From Strix aluco (Eukaryota > Chordata > Aves > Strigiformes > Strigidae), in contig NC_133931.1 in assembly GCF_031877795.1 (NCBI RefSeq), positions 19,289,764 to 19,353,763 of the forward strand: a stretch of DNA of 64,000 nt. Direction: 5' to 3'. Below the pieces are notes generated by a model that was not told where the DNA came from, searched no databases, and saw nothing but the letters and a program-made list of their open reading frames with translations. Positions 1-12,000 of this stretch are shown one piece after another. Made by a program: the position numbers and the translations under genes. Numbering within the stretch: the stretch's first letter is position 1; each line of letters starts with the position of its first letter.

Positions 1-3000
1 ATTTGAAAATTTTTATTAAACCCCTTCACCAATCTAATAAAATGAAAGCAACATTCAGTCTAGTATTAGACACACTGTTTACTAAACTCAGTTTTATATA
101 TTAAAGCCCATTTCCATTACAATTTCAACAGAAAATATCAGCAACTTGCTTTCCTATGCAGTTGGTGGATGCAAAGTTAGCCCTTACTTTGAAAATAAAA
201 CTGCTCATATGTGTAGGTTGCTCTACAGAACTACCTCCGCAGCTACTCTTTTTTTACTTCCTACCACATTGTAAAAGGCAAGAAAATAAATAGGGTCTGA
301 AAGTGGGTAGTGTTCAAAGATACCGAAAACAGCTTTCTTAACATAGCCCTTATTCCATACTCTCTTAAACTGTTTTCACACAATGTGGACCAAACTGTGT
401 GTCTTCTTCTGATCTGTCTGTTCTATGCAGCTAGCTCAAAGAAAGTGAGATCTGGCTGGTTTTGGCTGGACCATTTCCACAACAAAAGCAGAATATCCCT
501 GGAGGGAATAAAGCTGTTCTGATAAGCTCTTATTTCACTTGTCAAATGAAACAGCAGAGACTTGTCTAGAGAATTTCTAAGTTTCATCTTTTCTCACCTG
601 TTATTGCAAGAGCGAGGTTACAGCAGCTCTCAGACTACATGAAAGGACAGGCTTCAGGTAACTTGATTGTAAAGGAGCTACAACAGCTCCCAAAGAGCAC
701 TGCTTCACACTAAGCAAAGGGGAAGATTCAGCAGAGGATCTAGCCAGTACCACTGTCACGTTTAAAGAAGTGACTCTTGATCTGTGTCAAGGAAATTCAG
801 TTTATGATACGGATTATGTCTAGTGTTGAATGCAATGGAGCTCAGGGCTCAATGGCTTGCACCTTGTCCAAAATTTGTAACAGACAAATACTGGAGCTGC
901 CAACATCCATTAATTTTAACTCTTGATATGATGTATTACTCAAAAAGCTTGGCTCTGTATAAAAAACTTAAAGACGTATTATTGAAACTAGCCACTTCCA
1001 TAGAAACTACTGTGTGGCAGATGTCAGCAAAATCATGAACGGTGCTGGCAACATGAGCAGGATGCCATTATTCAGCAGTCACGGCACCAGGACAAAGGAA
1101 GGTTTAACAGGACTGTATGGTATCTTTCACCCTGTGCACAGTTAAATTGTGGAGAACCTTGCACAAAGCGTTATCAACATCAAAACAGAAATTAGTTCAA
1201 CAATTAATTTGCAACATCATGAAATGTTATTAAACATGTTTGGCTCCATGCAGCCTCTGGCTCATCAAGTCCCTGTGCTGCTGGACTATGAAGATGTTCC
1301 TGGAGAAAGTTTTCCCTAGATGTGTTCTACCTAGAATACTCTTTTCCTAACCTTTTCTCTCTATTCTACTACATAAAGTCCAGGAGAGACACTCCGATTT
1401 ACATTCCAAATACAGACTAATATACAAGATCAAAACAATTTAAAAATTTGGAAATATAATGTGTCAGAAATCCCAGTAACTTACAATCAGTTGATTGTGA
1501 AGAACTACTCCTGTGAGAAGAGAATCAAGGCTATTTGAGAAGATAAGGACCAGTTTTGGTATCTGCACATCCTGGCTTTTTCCTGTATATCACAATATTC
1601 CAGCTGGAAAAAGTGACTACACAAATGACATAAAATCATAGCTTTCAACATGAGTACAGAAGATCAGGAAAATATATTATAATAAGAGGGTTTTTGTAAC
1701 AGCTGGCTTTCTGCTGAAGCGAATTTTTCAACTCCCACAACAGACATACTGGGTTGCAACTCATATTTCAGCATTCCAGCAAAAATTTTTTTGTACTGTC
1801 TCTTGAAATAATGAAATCTGTTTTTTTCAGTCAGTAGTATCATACCAGGGAAATATCAGCTGGAGCATTGGTAAAGACAGTAGTTCAGACAGATGTCACT
1901 ACCATTCAGTTGTTACAGATATTCCTGACATGACAAAGCAGTACTCTATAACCCCTTCGGTCTGAACCATGCAGGTTCACTTCAGCAGCAGCACTTCACT
2001 GGCAGAGTGAGTAAGATCAAATTACTCTCTTTGTACTGTTATATTAGTTTTTGCCGCTACTCCAGTGGCATAAGAATATGGTTGTCTGAGCAGGTTTGCT
2101 AAGGGAATGATAAAATTATGAAAGCTGTTGCTCTGGTTCCTCATGTACAAATGAGCAGGAACAATGAATAGCTGATCCTTTGAGTTCCCCAGAAAATGAA
2201 AAATGCACCAGTAGTCCCTGTTTCTTGTGTCTCTAGTGGTAGAAAAATAAATCCTCTATTTCTGAGCCTTTCTACACATAAAACATTTTTCTCACTTCCT
2301 TGAAATGTTCCAGCTTTATTTTATTGGTACATTTGAAAATAATTTTCTGAACAGTTTTCTGAAAGATTTTTAGTGAAAATCTAAATTGACAACTAGCAGA
2401 GAGACAGAACTCAGAAGTAAGATCATACTCAGATCTCCTGTCTAATTGTGGTGATGTGAGTTGACGTTATGGAAGTTATGGACACTATGGAAGTTGTTGG
2501 TAATGTCACTTTCCTGCAGTGAGAACTGAGCTTGAAGAATGCATATGAAGTGCACAAAACTTAATGGAAAACATTACCTTAACACATGGCTTTCTCTAGC
2601 GCCTTGAAGAAAACATTCTAATTCAAACAGTTGATAATCAGACAAAAAAATAACTTTGAAGTGACATAAATATACCTGTATACAGTCGTTATTCCACAAA
2701 GGACATAGGTAAACAGAAAACTGAACCCAGTCTCTCAAAGTCTTATACATGTGCTGAAAATGATACATCAGAGTATTTTAAGAACAAATGATCTAGAGTT
2801 TTAATGATGCTGTGAATTAGATACCCACTTCAACTAGACAAAATCAAAACTTTTAGTCAGGGTCTCCGAAATACCAGTGGATCTGGACTAACAGGGAAAG
2901 CATCCATCCCTTGAATCATGGTGAGGGGAGGAGAGTGTTTTCAGATCTCCCTTTTAACGGAGAAAATATGCCCAAAAAAGTCTTTCCAGAAGATAGAAAA

Positions 3001-3404
3001 AATGACTACTGAGGAGTCTGAAAAGAGGTTGAGTGAGCAGTTTAATGACTGAACAATTATGAGTCTATTACACTCAGTGAGGCATCTTGCTGCTCTGAGG
3101 TAGTTACTTCTCTTTGATGGTCATAATGAATTGGTCTTACTCGTGGTCTTAATGAATCTTTTAATTATTACTTTTAATTAAGTGCTGGCTTAAGTGCTAT
3201 ACAACAGAGGGACTGCACTCCTGAATGGCAATTCTGGACTAAAAAAGGGGTATACCTGAAAGCTGGCTGCATAACAGCAGTTGCTGACAGTTTCGATGGA
3301 AACTAGTGATTATTCACTTTAATTATTTATAAATTTGATTGTTTTAAACAATAAAAAGCAGAACATCTATGCAAATAAGTAGTTCTTTTTCTTTATGACA
3401 CACT
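1..3404. other. Upstream intergenic sequence, no gene seen
   Basis: AT-rich unique-looking DNA. The longest open frames are about 70 codons, with no recognisable family, no splice-site pattern and no coding composition. No repeat was recognised. Confidence 0.7.
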
Positions 3405-3720
3405 TGAAATACAGAATTATACATCTGGAAGGGGTCTCAGGAGGTCGTCTAACCCTTCCAGCTTGCCTCAGGAAAGGGAGCACCACACCTCCGCTATTCC
3501 TGACAGATCCTTGTCCAGTCAGTTATTTGACGAACAGTGAGAGAGAGACCAATGTCCCAGATGACCTCCTCCACTGCTTCACCAAAACCTTCCTAATGGT
3601 TACCCTGAAAGTCCTTCCTGTCATTCAACCTCATTACTTCTACACCTGTCCAATGTGGCCAAGGAGAACAGAGCATACCCTTCACCTTTGCAAGCAGCCT
3701 TTTACATATCTGACTTATAA
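3405..3720 (-). mobile_element. Old, diverged CR1 LINE 3' fragment (antisense), probable
   Basis: The sequence beginning CTGGAAGGGGTCTCAGGAGG and continuing TCGTCTAACCC resembles the reverse complement of CR1 3' ends (the usual pattern is a tract like GGTTGGAAGGGACCTC followed by CATCTAGTCCAACC). It is followed by CTCCACTGCTTCACCAAAACCTTCCTAATG, the antisense of the CR1 tail region. It is strongly diverged, so this is an ancient copy. A 115-codon frame across it (3395-3742) is an accident of this sequence. Confidence 0.5.
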
Positions 3721-4499
3721 TACCCATTCCCCTCCACCATAGCTATCCTACTCTAGCTTTTCCTCTTCGGCCACGACTTCCAAACCTCACCCTTGCTGCT
3801 TTCCTCCGGATTCTCTCTGATCAGTGAACACTTTTGCCAACAGTCACCCTGAAGCAGATTTCTACCCCAGCAAGTGCTGAGCAGAGAGATCGCTGCGGGT
3901 GTTGCAACACTGCATTACTGTAAATGTTCAGCTAATCTGCATGTAAAATATGAAAGATTATCGGTAACCAAAAGAGGAACTGTTATGAGGTCTCTGAGAA
4001 ATTAATGTTAGAAAGGTACATAACTGGATGCATCTGTATGCAAGTGATGGGGGATCAAAGACTAGTGGTACGACACACGATGCCTGGTGGCAAAACACAC
4101 AAAGGCACATTTTACATGCTAGAGTTTCTCCTCCTGGCAGGCTCCACCTCAACGCAGGCTGGAGTAAGAGGCGGCAGAAAACGCAAATTTGCGAAAGTGA
4201 GTATTTTAGATTCGTCAGAAATAACTGTTCATAGGAGAAGAGGAAATGCAGTGAGGAGGGTGAACCTAACTCTTGCACTGTTTAACTGTGGAGCTACAAA
4301 GTCAGCACAGGACGGTGCCAAAGATGTTCTAGAGTATTTTTGAAAACAAGCTGACTGCGGCTAAGTTAAAATAGGCTGTTTCACGTACATCGACTGGCCT
4401 TTACAATGACTGTTTTACTTGAGTGACTTCAGACGTGTGGCCGTGGGAGTAGCGTGAGTGGGGATACATTATCTATTTAGAAACACGTTTGGGTTTACG
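3721..4499. other. Proximal upstream region of KCNV1
   Basis: Ordinary-composition sequence between the old CR1 fragment and the CpG island. Overlapping open frames on both strands (about 3958-4343, up to 112 codons) have no recognisable homology. It may contain upstream promoter elements, but none could be identified with confidence. Confidence 0.55.
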
Positions 4500-5540
4500 T
4501 GTATTACAGGAGGGGCGGCTTCAAACTCGCCCCGTCAGCTCGCCTGCAGAAGTTCGCGGGTCTGCTCTGTGCCCGGGGGAAGCCCCCGCAGCCCGTCGGT
4601 GCGCCCGGAGCGGACCCGCCCCGCGCGCCCGCCGCGGGCACCGCGCCCGACACCCCGGGGGCCGACGAGGGCCGGGCCGGGGGCGGCGGCGGGGCCCCGC
4701 GGCGGGGAGGGCGGCGGCCCGGCCCGGCCCGCCCCGCGTCCGCGCTGCCCCCCCCCGCAGCACATGACCCGCCATGGAGGCGCCGCCGGCGCTGCCCAGA
4801 AGTTTGGAGCCGGGGGAACGGGCGGAGGCTGCTGCCTGCGAGGGCACGGCGGCACCCGGCGCCCGGCCGCGGGCGGCACAGCCGGGCGGCGCGCAGGTGA
4901 GGCGGGGCGGCGGCGGGGGGCGGCCGGGCTGGCGGCGGGGGAGGCGGCCGCGCCGAGACGCCCGGGCGGCGGCGGCTGCCCCAGCGGCGGCGGGGGGCGA
5001 GCGAGCAGCTCGGGCAGCGGCAGCGGGCGAAGTGCGGGCGCAGCGGCCGGCGCGGGGGCGTGGGGAGTGCCCCGGGACCCAGGAGGGAGCTGTGGGGCAG
5101 GGGCGGGCGAGGCCCGGCAGCGGCGCAGCCCCTGGGGATGCTGTCGGGGCGGCCCCCGGCTCCCGGGGACCCCGCTGAAGCTCTGTTGTCCCGGTTGGTT
5201 CCCCCCACCCTCGACCCAGCGGTGTGAGATGAGCGCCGGAGCGGAGGGGCCGTCGCGGCGGATGGTGCCGGCGCGGACAGCACGAGGTGACGCCGTCTGA
5301 GGTACCGCCGGTCCCCCGGCACCCTCCCGCGTGTCGGCACCGCTGGGCTGCTCGACACCCAGCCCGACCGCCGCCTCGGATGGAGGCGTCGCTCGGAGGA
5401 GGTGGGGACAGTGGGGTGTCCGTGGGGCGGTAGCCACAGCAAAGCGACACGTTCCTAGGCTGGCCCGGCCACCCCCCGCCCCCCCCTCCCCCGACGCGGC
5501 CGCCTTCTCTGCAGTTTTGTTGTGTTTTCGATCCAGGAGA
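4500..5540 (+). promoter_or_regulatory. KCNV1: CpG island: probable KCNV1 promoter and 5' leader
   Basis: Composition changes sharply from AT-rich to extremely GC- and CpG-rich at about 4503 and returns to normal by about 5540, immediately before the KCNV1 start codon. A GC-box-like GGGGCGG lies near 4512-4518. No TATA box is evident, as expected of a CpG-island promoter. Many open frames on both strands cross the island only because stop codons are rare in such sequence. The exact transcription start cannot be seen. Confidence 0.8.
4764..4896 (+). other. Possible 5' leader exon end with upstream ATGs and a consensus donor
   Basis: A splice-donor consensus (CAG|GTGAGG) places a potential exon end at 4896. 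The matching acceptor would be CTTCTCTGCAG, ending at 5514 after a C/T-rich tract. Within this putative exon are two ATGs. The one at 4774 has a strong context (GCCATGG); the one at 4764 is weaker. If 4896 joins 5515, the 4774 frame ends at a TGA (5569-5571) overlapping the KCNV1 ATG, while the 4764 frame would run in frame into KCNV1 with about 62 extra residues. The splice is inferred, not shown. Confidence 0.4.
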
Positions 5541-5567
5541 GTGTGGGCTGCTGCTGGCAGCTACAGG

Positions 5568-6049
5568 ATGAAGTCGCCTCCCTGCTGCATGTCTCTTTCT
5601 TCCCAAGCATCCCTGGAGGAACCAGGGAGTAGCACATCCCTGGGCTCCCTGGACTCCAGTGTTTTCTCCAGTGAGGAAGAGCGGGGACCCCTGCTCCAGA
5701 AGGTCATTCCCTCCTTGGACTCTTTTACTATCAATGTAGGAGGCAGCCGCTTTGTGATGTCCCAGCAAACTTTGTCTTGCTACCCTGACACCCGTCTTGG
5801 CAAACTGGCTGTGGTGGTCTCTGCTGCCCGGGATGTGGCCTCTGGCCTCCTTGAGCTTTGCGATGACGCCAACCTCGTGGAGAATGAATATTTCTTTGAC
5901 CGAAGCTCACAGGCGTTTCACTACATTCTGAATTACTACCAGACAGGGAGGCTGCATGTGATGGAACAGCTTTGTGCACTCTCCTTCCTGCAAGAGATCC
6001 AGTACTGGGGTTTGGATGAGCTCAGCATCGATTCCTGCTGCAGAGACCG
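5568..6049 (+). CDS. KCNV1: KCNV1 coding exon 1 (N-terminus and T1 domain)
   Basis: This exon encodes residues 1-160 and two bases of codon 161: the variable N-terminus and the whole T1 assembly domain, including NVGGSRF (56-62) and the Zn-site residues. I chose the ATG at 5568 because the first recognisable family sequence (SLDSSVF) follows within about 30 residues and the resulting length matches the family. The frame is open further upstream, with an in-frame ATG-equivalent at 5331, but that sequence is low-complexity CpG-island translation. A second in-frame Met lies at residue 8 (5589) and would give a 499-residue protein. The exon ends at the donor GTGAGT (6050-6055), and the frame runs into TGA at 6051-6053 if it is not spliced. 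Phase 2. Confidence 0.93.
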
Positions 6050-9000
6050 GTGAGTTGTGGGAGGATGCGGCGCGGCGGTATTGTGGGCTGGGCGAGCTCA
6101 GCTTTGACTTGTGTGCAGGGTCACTCAGGTGACAGAGGCAGCAGTGAGGTTAGGTGAGATGGCAGAGCACTGGGAAAAGTGTGCTCAAAACTGGATGAGT
6201 TCAGCTCTCAATCCTGCTCTAGAGGTGGATGGGTGTAAAAAATGGGACATGTGTTGGGTGAGGTCACTGTTTGACCCTTGCTGCGGGACAGGTTGGTGGT
6301 GGGGTCAAGATAGTGAGACCCTAACAGGAGCAGGGTCTGGGTTGTCCTGCACTGGCTTTGAACTGGTCCTGGACAATGTCAGAGATGAAAAAGATTGTGA
6401 AAGCAGAGATGTCCCTTCAGTCATCCAGTTTGGGATTATTTAGTTAGAGGGATTGGATGTGGAGTCAGGCATGGTGCTGGGAGGGTTTGGAGCCTCCCCA
6501 CCCTGCACTTTCCATTCTGGAGGATTTCCAGATCCAAGCTGGAGAGGCAGAAGGGGGGTGGTCACCTGCCAGGCTGAGTGTGGGTGGCATGGCTCCAGGA
6601 GGAGCAGTGATGGGCAGCATCACACATGGAGGTAGCACCTTACAGGGAGGGGGCATCAACAGCAGGGACATGGCTCACTGGAGACAAATGGTAACAGGCA
6701 GTTTACAAATGAGGTGGGTGTTAACTGAACCACTCCCAAGATGTTTCTATTAATTTTATTTGCAGTTAATTTTATTTTTTTCCACCATTTTTAGTGCTAC
6801 TGGTTTGTTAGTATTGAATAAATGAATTCTCTGAAGAGCGTAATTGCTAGTTATCTAAGGGAGTTATGTCAAAATTATTAGAAACAAACAAGCCAGCCCA
6901 CCCTGAAAGGATACTGAAGTCATCCTACCTCAGTATGGTCCAGTTCTGCAGCTGAGAGTTGGATCCTAGTTTTCATCCCTTTCTTCCATCCCTGGTAGGT
7001 GTAACTGAAAGCTCCTCCTTTGGTGGTACAAGGAGCTACAGACCTCTTTGGCATATATGCAGGAGTAACTGTCTATCAAATGAAGGCAAAATTGCATAGC
7101 CCCTTTGTCTAAAGCTGGAGATTTGCAGCAGTCAAGAAATACAGATACGAAAGAAAATTATTTTTTTAGTGTTCTTTGGGAATGTTTTTGTTTAATGAAA
7201 TTGTTCTGTAAATATACTCTAGATCTAACAAAACACTCAACCACGCAATTACGATCTGTAAGTTTGTCTCAGCACAAATGTTTTGTGCACTTTGTTGTGT
7301 GAGGATTTAGAGAAAGTTAACTCGTTGTCTTAGTGTGTATTGATCAAAACTTCATCCGTGAAGGGCATGGCTTTTATTATGCCTTCCCTTTTAGTATTAC
7401 AGATACACATCAATGTAACAAATATAATAAAATTAATAAAATTGAGGACAATTTAGAAACAGAGGGTCTGGTTGCACCGGGATTGTCTATAAGAATGCAT
7501 GTTAGGCATGCAGCAGATCCTACTGTAGTCAACATGATCCATGTAAATAACATGCTATCAGAATAAAATTACTCTGCATATACAAACTGTCACTGATGTG
7601 AAATGGGGGAGTAGAAATACCAGGTCAGTGGAAACATGCTGCAGGGTCTCAATTAATAAAATCTTCAACCGTATACTTTGACATCAGAGTTTTCTGAGCT
7701 CACAGAAGGTATGCTTTAATGTATGTTCTTATGCCTCACATGGTAGAGGATAAGAAAAACATACACATATTGCTATTAAAAATTTCTTTGGGGGGGTTCC
7801 TGGGCAGGTACTTCAGGAGGAAGGAGCTGAGTGAGGCCTTAGACATCAAGAAAGATGCAGAAGAACTGGATGCCCAAGATGAAGAAGAGGACTTTTCTGG
7901 TAGCCTCTGTCCCAGTGTCAGACAAAAACTTTGGGAAGTTTTGGAAAAGCCTGGCTCCTCTGCAGCTGCCAGGACTTTTGGCACTTTGTCCATGGCTTTT
8001 GTTGTTGTGTCCATTGCCAACATGGCTTTGATTTCAGTAGAGCTAAGCTGGCTGGCACCACCGCTACTGGATGCCCTAGAGTACATGTGCATTGCGTGGT
8101 TCACTGTGGAGTTTGTTCTGCGGTTCCTGTGTGCACGGGATCGGTGTCGCTTCCTAAGGAGTGTGGCAAACATCATAGACCTCCTTGCTATTTTACCTTT
8201 TTATATCACCCTGCTGGTGGAGAGTCTGTGTGGTGGGGAGAGCTCCCAAGAACTGGAGAACGTGGGGCGCATTGTCCAAGTGCTGAGACTGCTCAGAGCC
8301 CTGCGGATGTTGAAGCTGGGAAGACATTCAACAGGTAATTTTGGCCATGGCAGTGGTACTTCTCATTTTTGCTGCCTGCAACAGTTCTCCCTGGGCACAG
8401 TCCTCCATATTGTATGTGTTTCTGCCTAAACTTTTTTACCCGATCTGTTAGCAGTAATGGCTCTTGAAAGTCTTACTTTTGGACATTGATAATTGAGTGA
8501 CAAGGGCCTTCTCCAATACATTTCAGGTCTTCATAAAGCCAGTATATATTGTTTGCATAGAACATTTACAGAAACAGGCCCCAAAGTTGCGTGCTGTAAA
8601 TCATGCACCAGTCATTCACAATGCCATAAATTTACAAATGTGTATTTGACTTGATTTTATTAGCGATGAAGCAAGGGAAGAAGCAGAGATCACTGACCCA
8701 TGCTTTTTGTATTATCAAAGGCCCACTAATGACCGCTTACATCTACCAGTCACAAATTTTTTGTTAAAAAGTATATGCAAAGATATATTACGATTTTGTC
8801 TACATCATAGATCCTGAAAACAACTGCAGTAGAGAATGTTTCAAGAAAACTTTAAACTGAATCTTACGATATTCAGTTAAACACACTGGTACCTGTTTGG
8901 ATGTAGAGCACAGCTGGGTGCTTCTTGCCGAGTTGGACCTAGGTGGAGTGCAGAGCATCAGTGTCAGGTTCAGTCAGAGTTCACCCACTGGTGTGGGGCC

Positions 9001-12000
9001 CTTCATGTCCAAGTGCTCCTGACAAGTCAGCAGACGGATGAAGAGCAAGCAGGGGTAAGGTGAAAGGTGAAACGCATTTCTGAGAACATTTTTGTACACT
9101 CTGAGTGGTGAAAGGAAGGCATAAAAGGTAATGGTTTCCGGTGGGAATTTGTCAGAGGAAGCTGGAAATGACTGGAAGATGTTGCATTTGCATTTACCCT
9201 ATTTTTATTATTACTTCTTGACACATGCATGTCTGGCTATATGAAAGAGTAAAAGCTGTACTCCCACCACAGCCTCTGCATGCCATGATGTTGTCCATTG
9301 CTTGGCGTTTTCAAAATTATTTAATTATGTTCCCACTTAAATCAGTGGGTGCTGAATTTGACGGGAGAAATGTTCAGTCAACACTTGGAGCTTTGAAAAA
9401 TTAGATCCTAAGAGTAAGTCATTGTCTCTGTCCTGCAATATTAGCCTGTTCTGAAGACAGTGATGATCATTCTTACATGACGCTCAACATACCCTTCCAG
9501 GCTTTCCTGCTATGAAGCAGGAATGGGTTAATGCCCCTCCATTTTTTGGAAAGCCATCTCCACCCTCTTTGTGAACTGTCTCCAACTCAGCAGGCATTAC
9601 AGTGTGCTCACAGCAGCAGAATGTGGGCCTTTAATTTTGTTGCCTACCAATGGCAGGGAGTAGCTTTAATATTACTGAGCATAATCATAGTGGTTTGGGA
9701 AGTATTTTACTTGTCTACCCTAGATTATGCCTATAGTGATGCATAACTGTCCCTTAGAAAGCAGTTGAAAGGAAGCTTGTAATGATTCATTCAGTCAATG
9801 AGTTTGTTTTGCTTCATTATCATTTTTGCAGGGTTGGGGCGGGGGGCTTGCAAGAAAGGCTGCTATCCACTTTTGATGGTAGCTGTAATGTGAATGTATT
9901 CTTCTCTAACTGTATTTTGAAAATAAGATTTGAACTCATCAAGGTACTTTTGTGCTGAATAACAAAATAGTGATCCAGAAGTATGTGGATTCTAGTTCTA
10001 GTTTCCAGTTTATCGCATTTTACTGTTACAGAATGAATGCATGAAACTCAGTTCTATGGCTCAGATGTTTGTGTAATAACTGTTTGTTTGTGTAATAACT
10101 GTTAACTTCCGGTATATTGACTTTCAGGGATGGTCTAAACTTCTCTATTTATTCTTAAATTCATTAAAATATTACCACAGTTTATATCACAATATTGAGT
10201 GCCATTAATATTGAGTTTAGTAATTCCGTGTTAGGTAGAAGTGAATTGATTGTATAAAAATCTATTCTCCTAATCTGGAAGTGAGCTATCATCTTTCTAC
10301 TGGTACCAAAGTACCAGTTTCAACATACAAGCAGTGACATATGTATCTGGATGGTTTCATCCAGAGCAGCATTACCATCGCTGTGCTTGCTTCTTTGGTA
10401 GTGTAGTTGCTACCCACTTAGGCGCAGAACACTAAATCAAATCTGTATCATTTAAATGTAGAAAGTCACTGTTTTGATCTTTGGTCAGAGGAGATCTGTT
10501 ACTAAGATGAAAAATATCCCTAATAAATCAAAATAGAAGCATACAGTAGCAGACCTGAAGCCCTGTTTCTGACCACTAGAGGTATGTAGCAGAAGAGTTT
10601 TGTTAACATAGTTCTAAACACATCCTTAACCACAGCTGCTAATGTAAGATGAACCCCATAAGTACCATACACAGAGACCATCCTCCTTGCACATACCTAG
10701 GCAGTCCTGATAAATTTGTGTTTAGGGGTGGCTCTTCTGTGCCCTTGCCTTGGATCTGGCAGCTTAAAGCTACCTCCCAGTGAAGCTTCCCTCTGATTCC
10801 TGCACTCTCAGGCCAGACAAAGCTTCAGGCACTGCTCACCTGATTTGTGTGGCAAGAGCAGTATGAGATCAGAAGAAAAGAGATGAGAAAATTTGTAGCT
10901 GCAGGCAGCAACTCCCCTTTCACCAAGTAGGGGTGTTCACAATCATAAGGAGAATGTAATACTGTGCAGCCCCACAGCAAAGCTGGGATCACAACAGCAG
11001 CCTGGCTCTGCTGTTGGGGGCAGAAATGAGTTAGGAAAAGATGTATCAATTCTTTTTTTCACTTTAAAGAAATGGCAACTTAACCCTTTTTGTGGGGTTT
11101 GAAAGCTGAACCCAGCTAATAGGAGGGATGTGATGCCTAGAAACACCTGGGCTAGACTGTCGTGAGTGGTAATTATTTATGCAAAGTGCTATACTTCATC
11201 AAGGAACAACTGAGAAATCAGTAGTACCTCTACCCAGAAAATGTATAGCTAGAAGGTGAGACTACTCCATGGATTTGAGTGGCTTCAAGAATAGGTGAGA
11301 AATGAACCTGGATTTCTCACATTCTCTGATACTCCTCAGCTGTTGCCTTCCTCCTGGGGCCATGTTTTGTATGATGTCTTACTGATCCTCTGGGAAGCAC
11401 TTACAGATTGGCTCCTTGAGAAGAATTAGGATGTGAGCATCTTACTTGTGATGGCAATTGGGCATATGTTTGAGAGAAGGCTGTATGTAGCCTATGCCTC
11501 CGGAGACATGAAAAAGCAAAACTTAAGCAATTTTACTACCAGAAATTTAGGATTATTTAAATACTCTGTGTAAACTGAAGTTTCCGAACATCAACTTGTA
11601 TTGCCAAGTCTCTTTGGGCAGTAAAGAGATGGAACTTGACCTGCATGGCAGAAACACTTCCCCTTCCTCCTGCTAGCCCCAAGGCTCGTGCTGCTCGCCT
11701 GCCCCGCACCAGCTCTGTTACAGCACCTTAGGATGAGCAACCAAGCTGTTACAGCTCCTGGCAAGGAGTTCTCATGGAAAGTCATAAGACTTCCTGAGGT
11801 GCCTGTGCTGGAACAGCCTTAGTTTGGCTGTGTGCTAGGACTCAGACGTTTTTACAAGTTGCAAAATAATATAGCAGAATACATGATTCTTTTGAGTACA
11901 CCAACTGATTCCCGCTTAGAAAGAGCTGTGGAGTCCAGTACTTTGTCTGATTCATAGATTTGTCTAAAAATGTCTCCTGAATTCATCTGAAGACATGAAG

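Noticed and set aside
4458-5300. A 280-codon plus-strand frame in the CpG island
   Set aside because: Low-complexity translation of the island. Only its start region might matter as a KCNV1 leader, which is reported separately.
5331-5567. In-frame upstream extension of KCNV1 exon 1 to 5331
   Set aside because: It crosses the strong acceptor at 5514 and is GC-island sequence with no similarity to Kv8.1; the ATG at 5568 gives the expected protein length.
4504-5768. Long open frames on the minus strand across the CpG island (up to 415 codons)
   Set aside because: They arise because stop codons are rare in extremely GC-rich DNA. Several overlapping frames are open at once and all translate to low-complexity Pro/Ala/Arg/Gly with no domain.
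7719-7807. In-frame extension of exon 2 upstream of its acceptor
   Set aside because: Intronic. The GT/AG junction 6049/7808 restores the conserved sequence CCRDRYFRRKELSE exactly.
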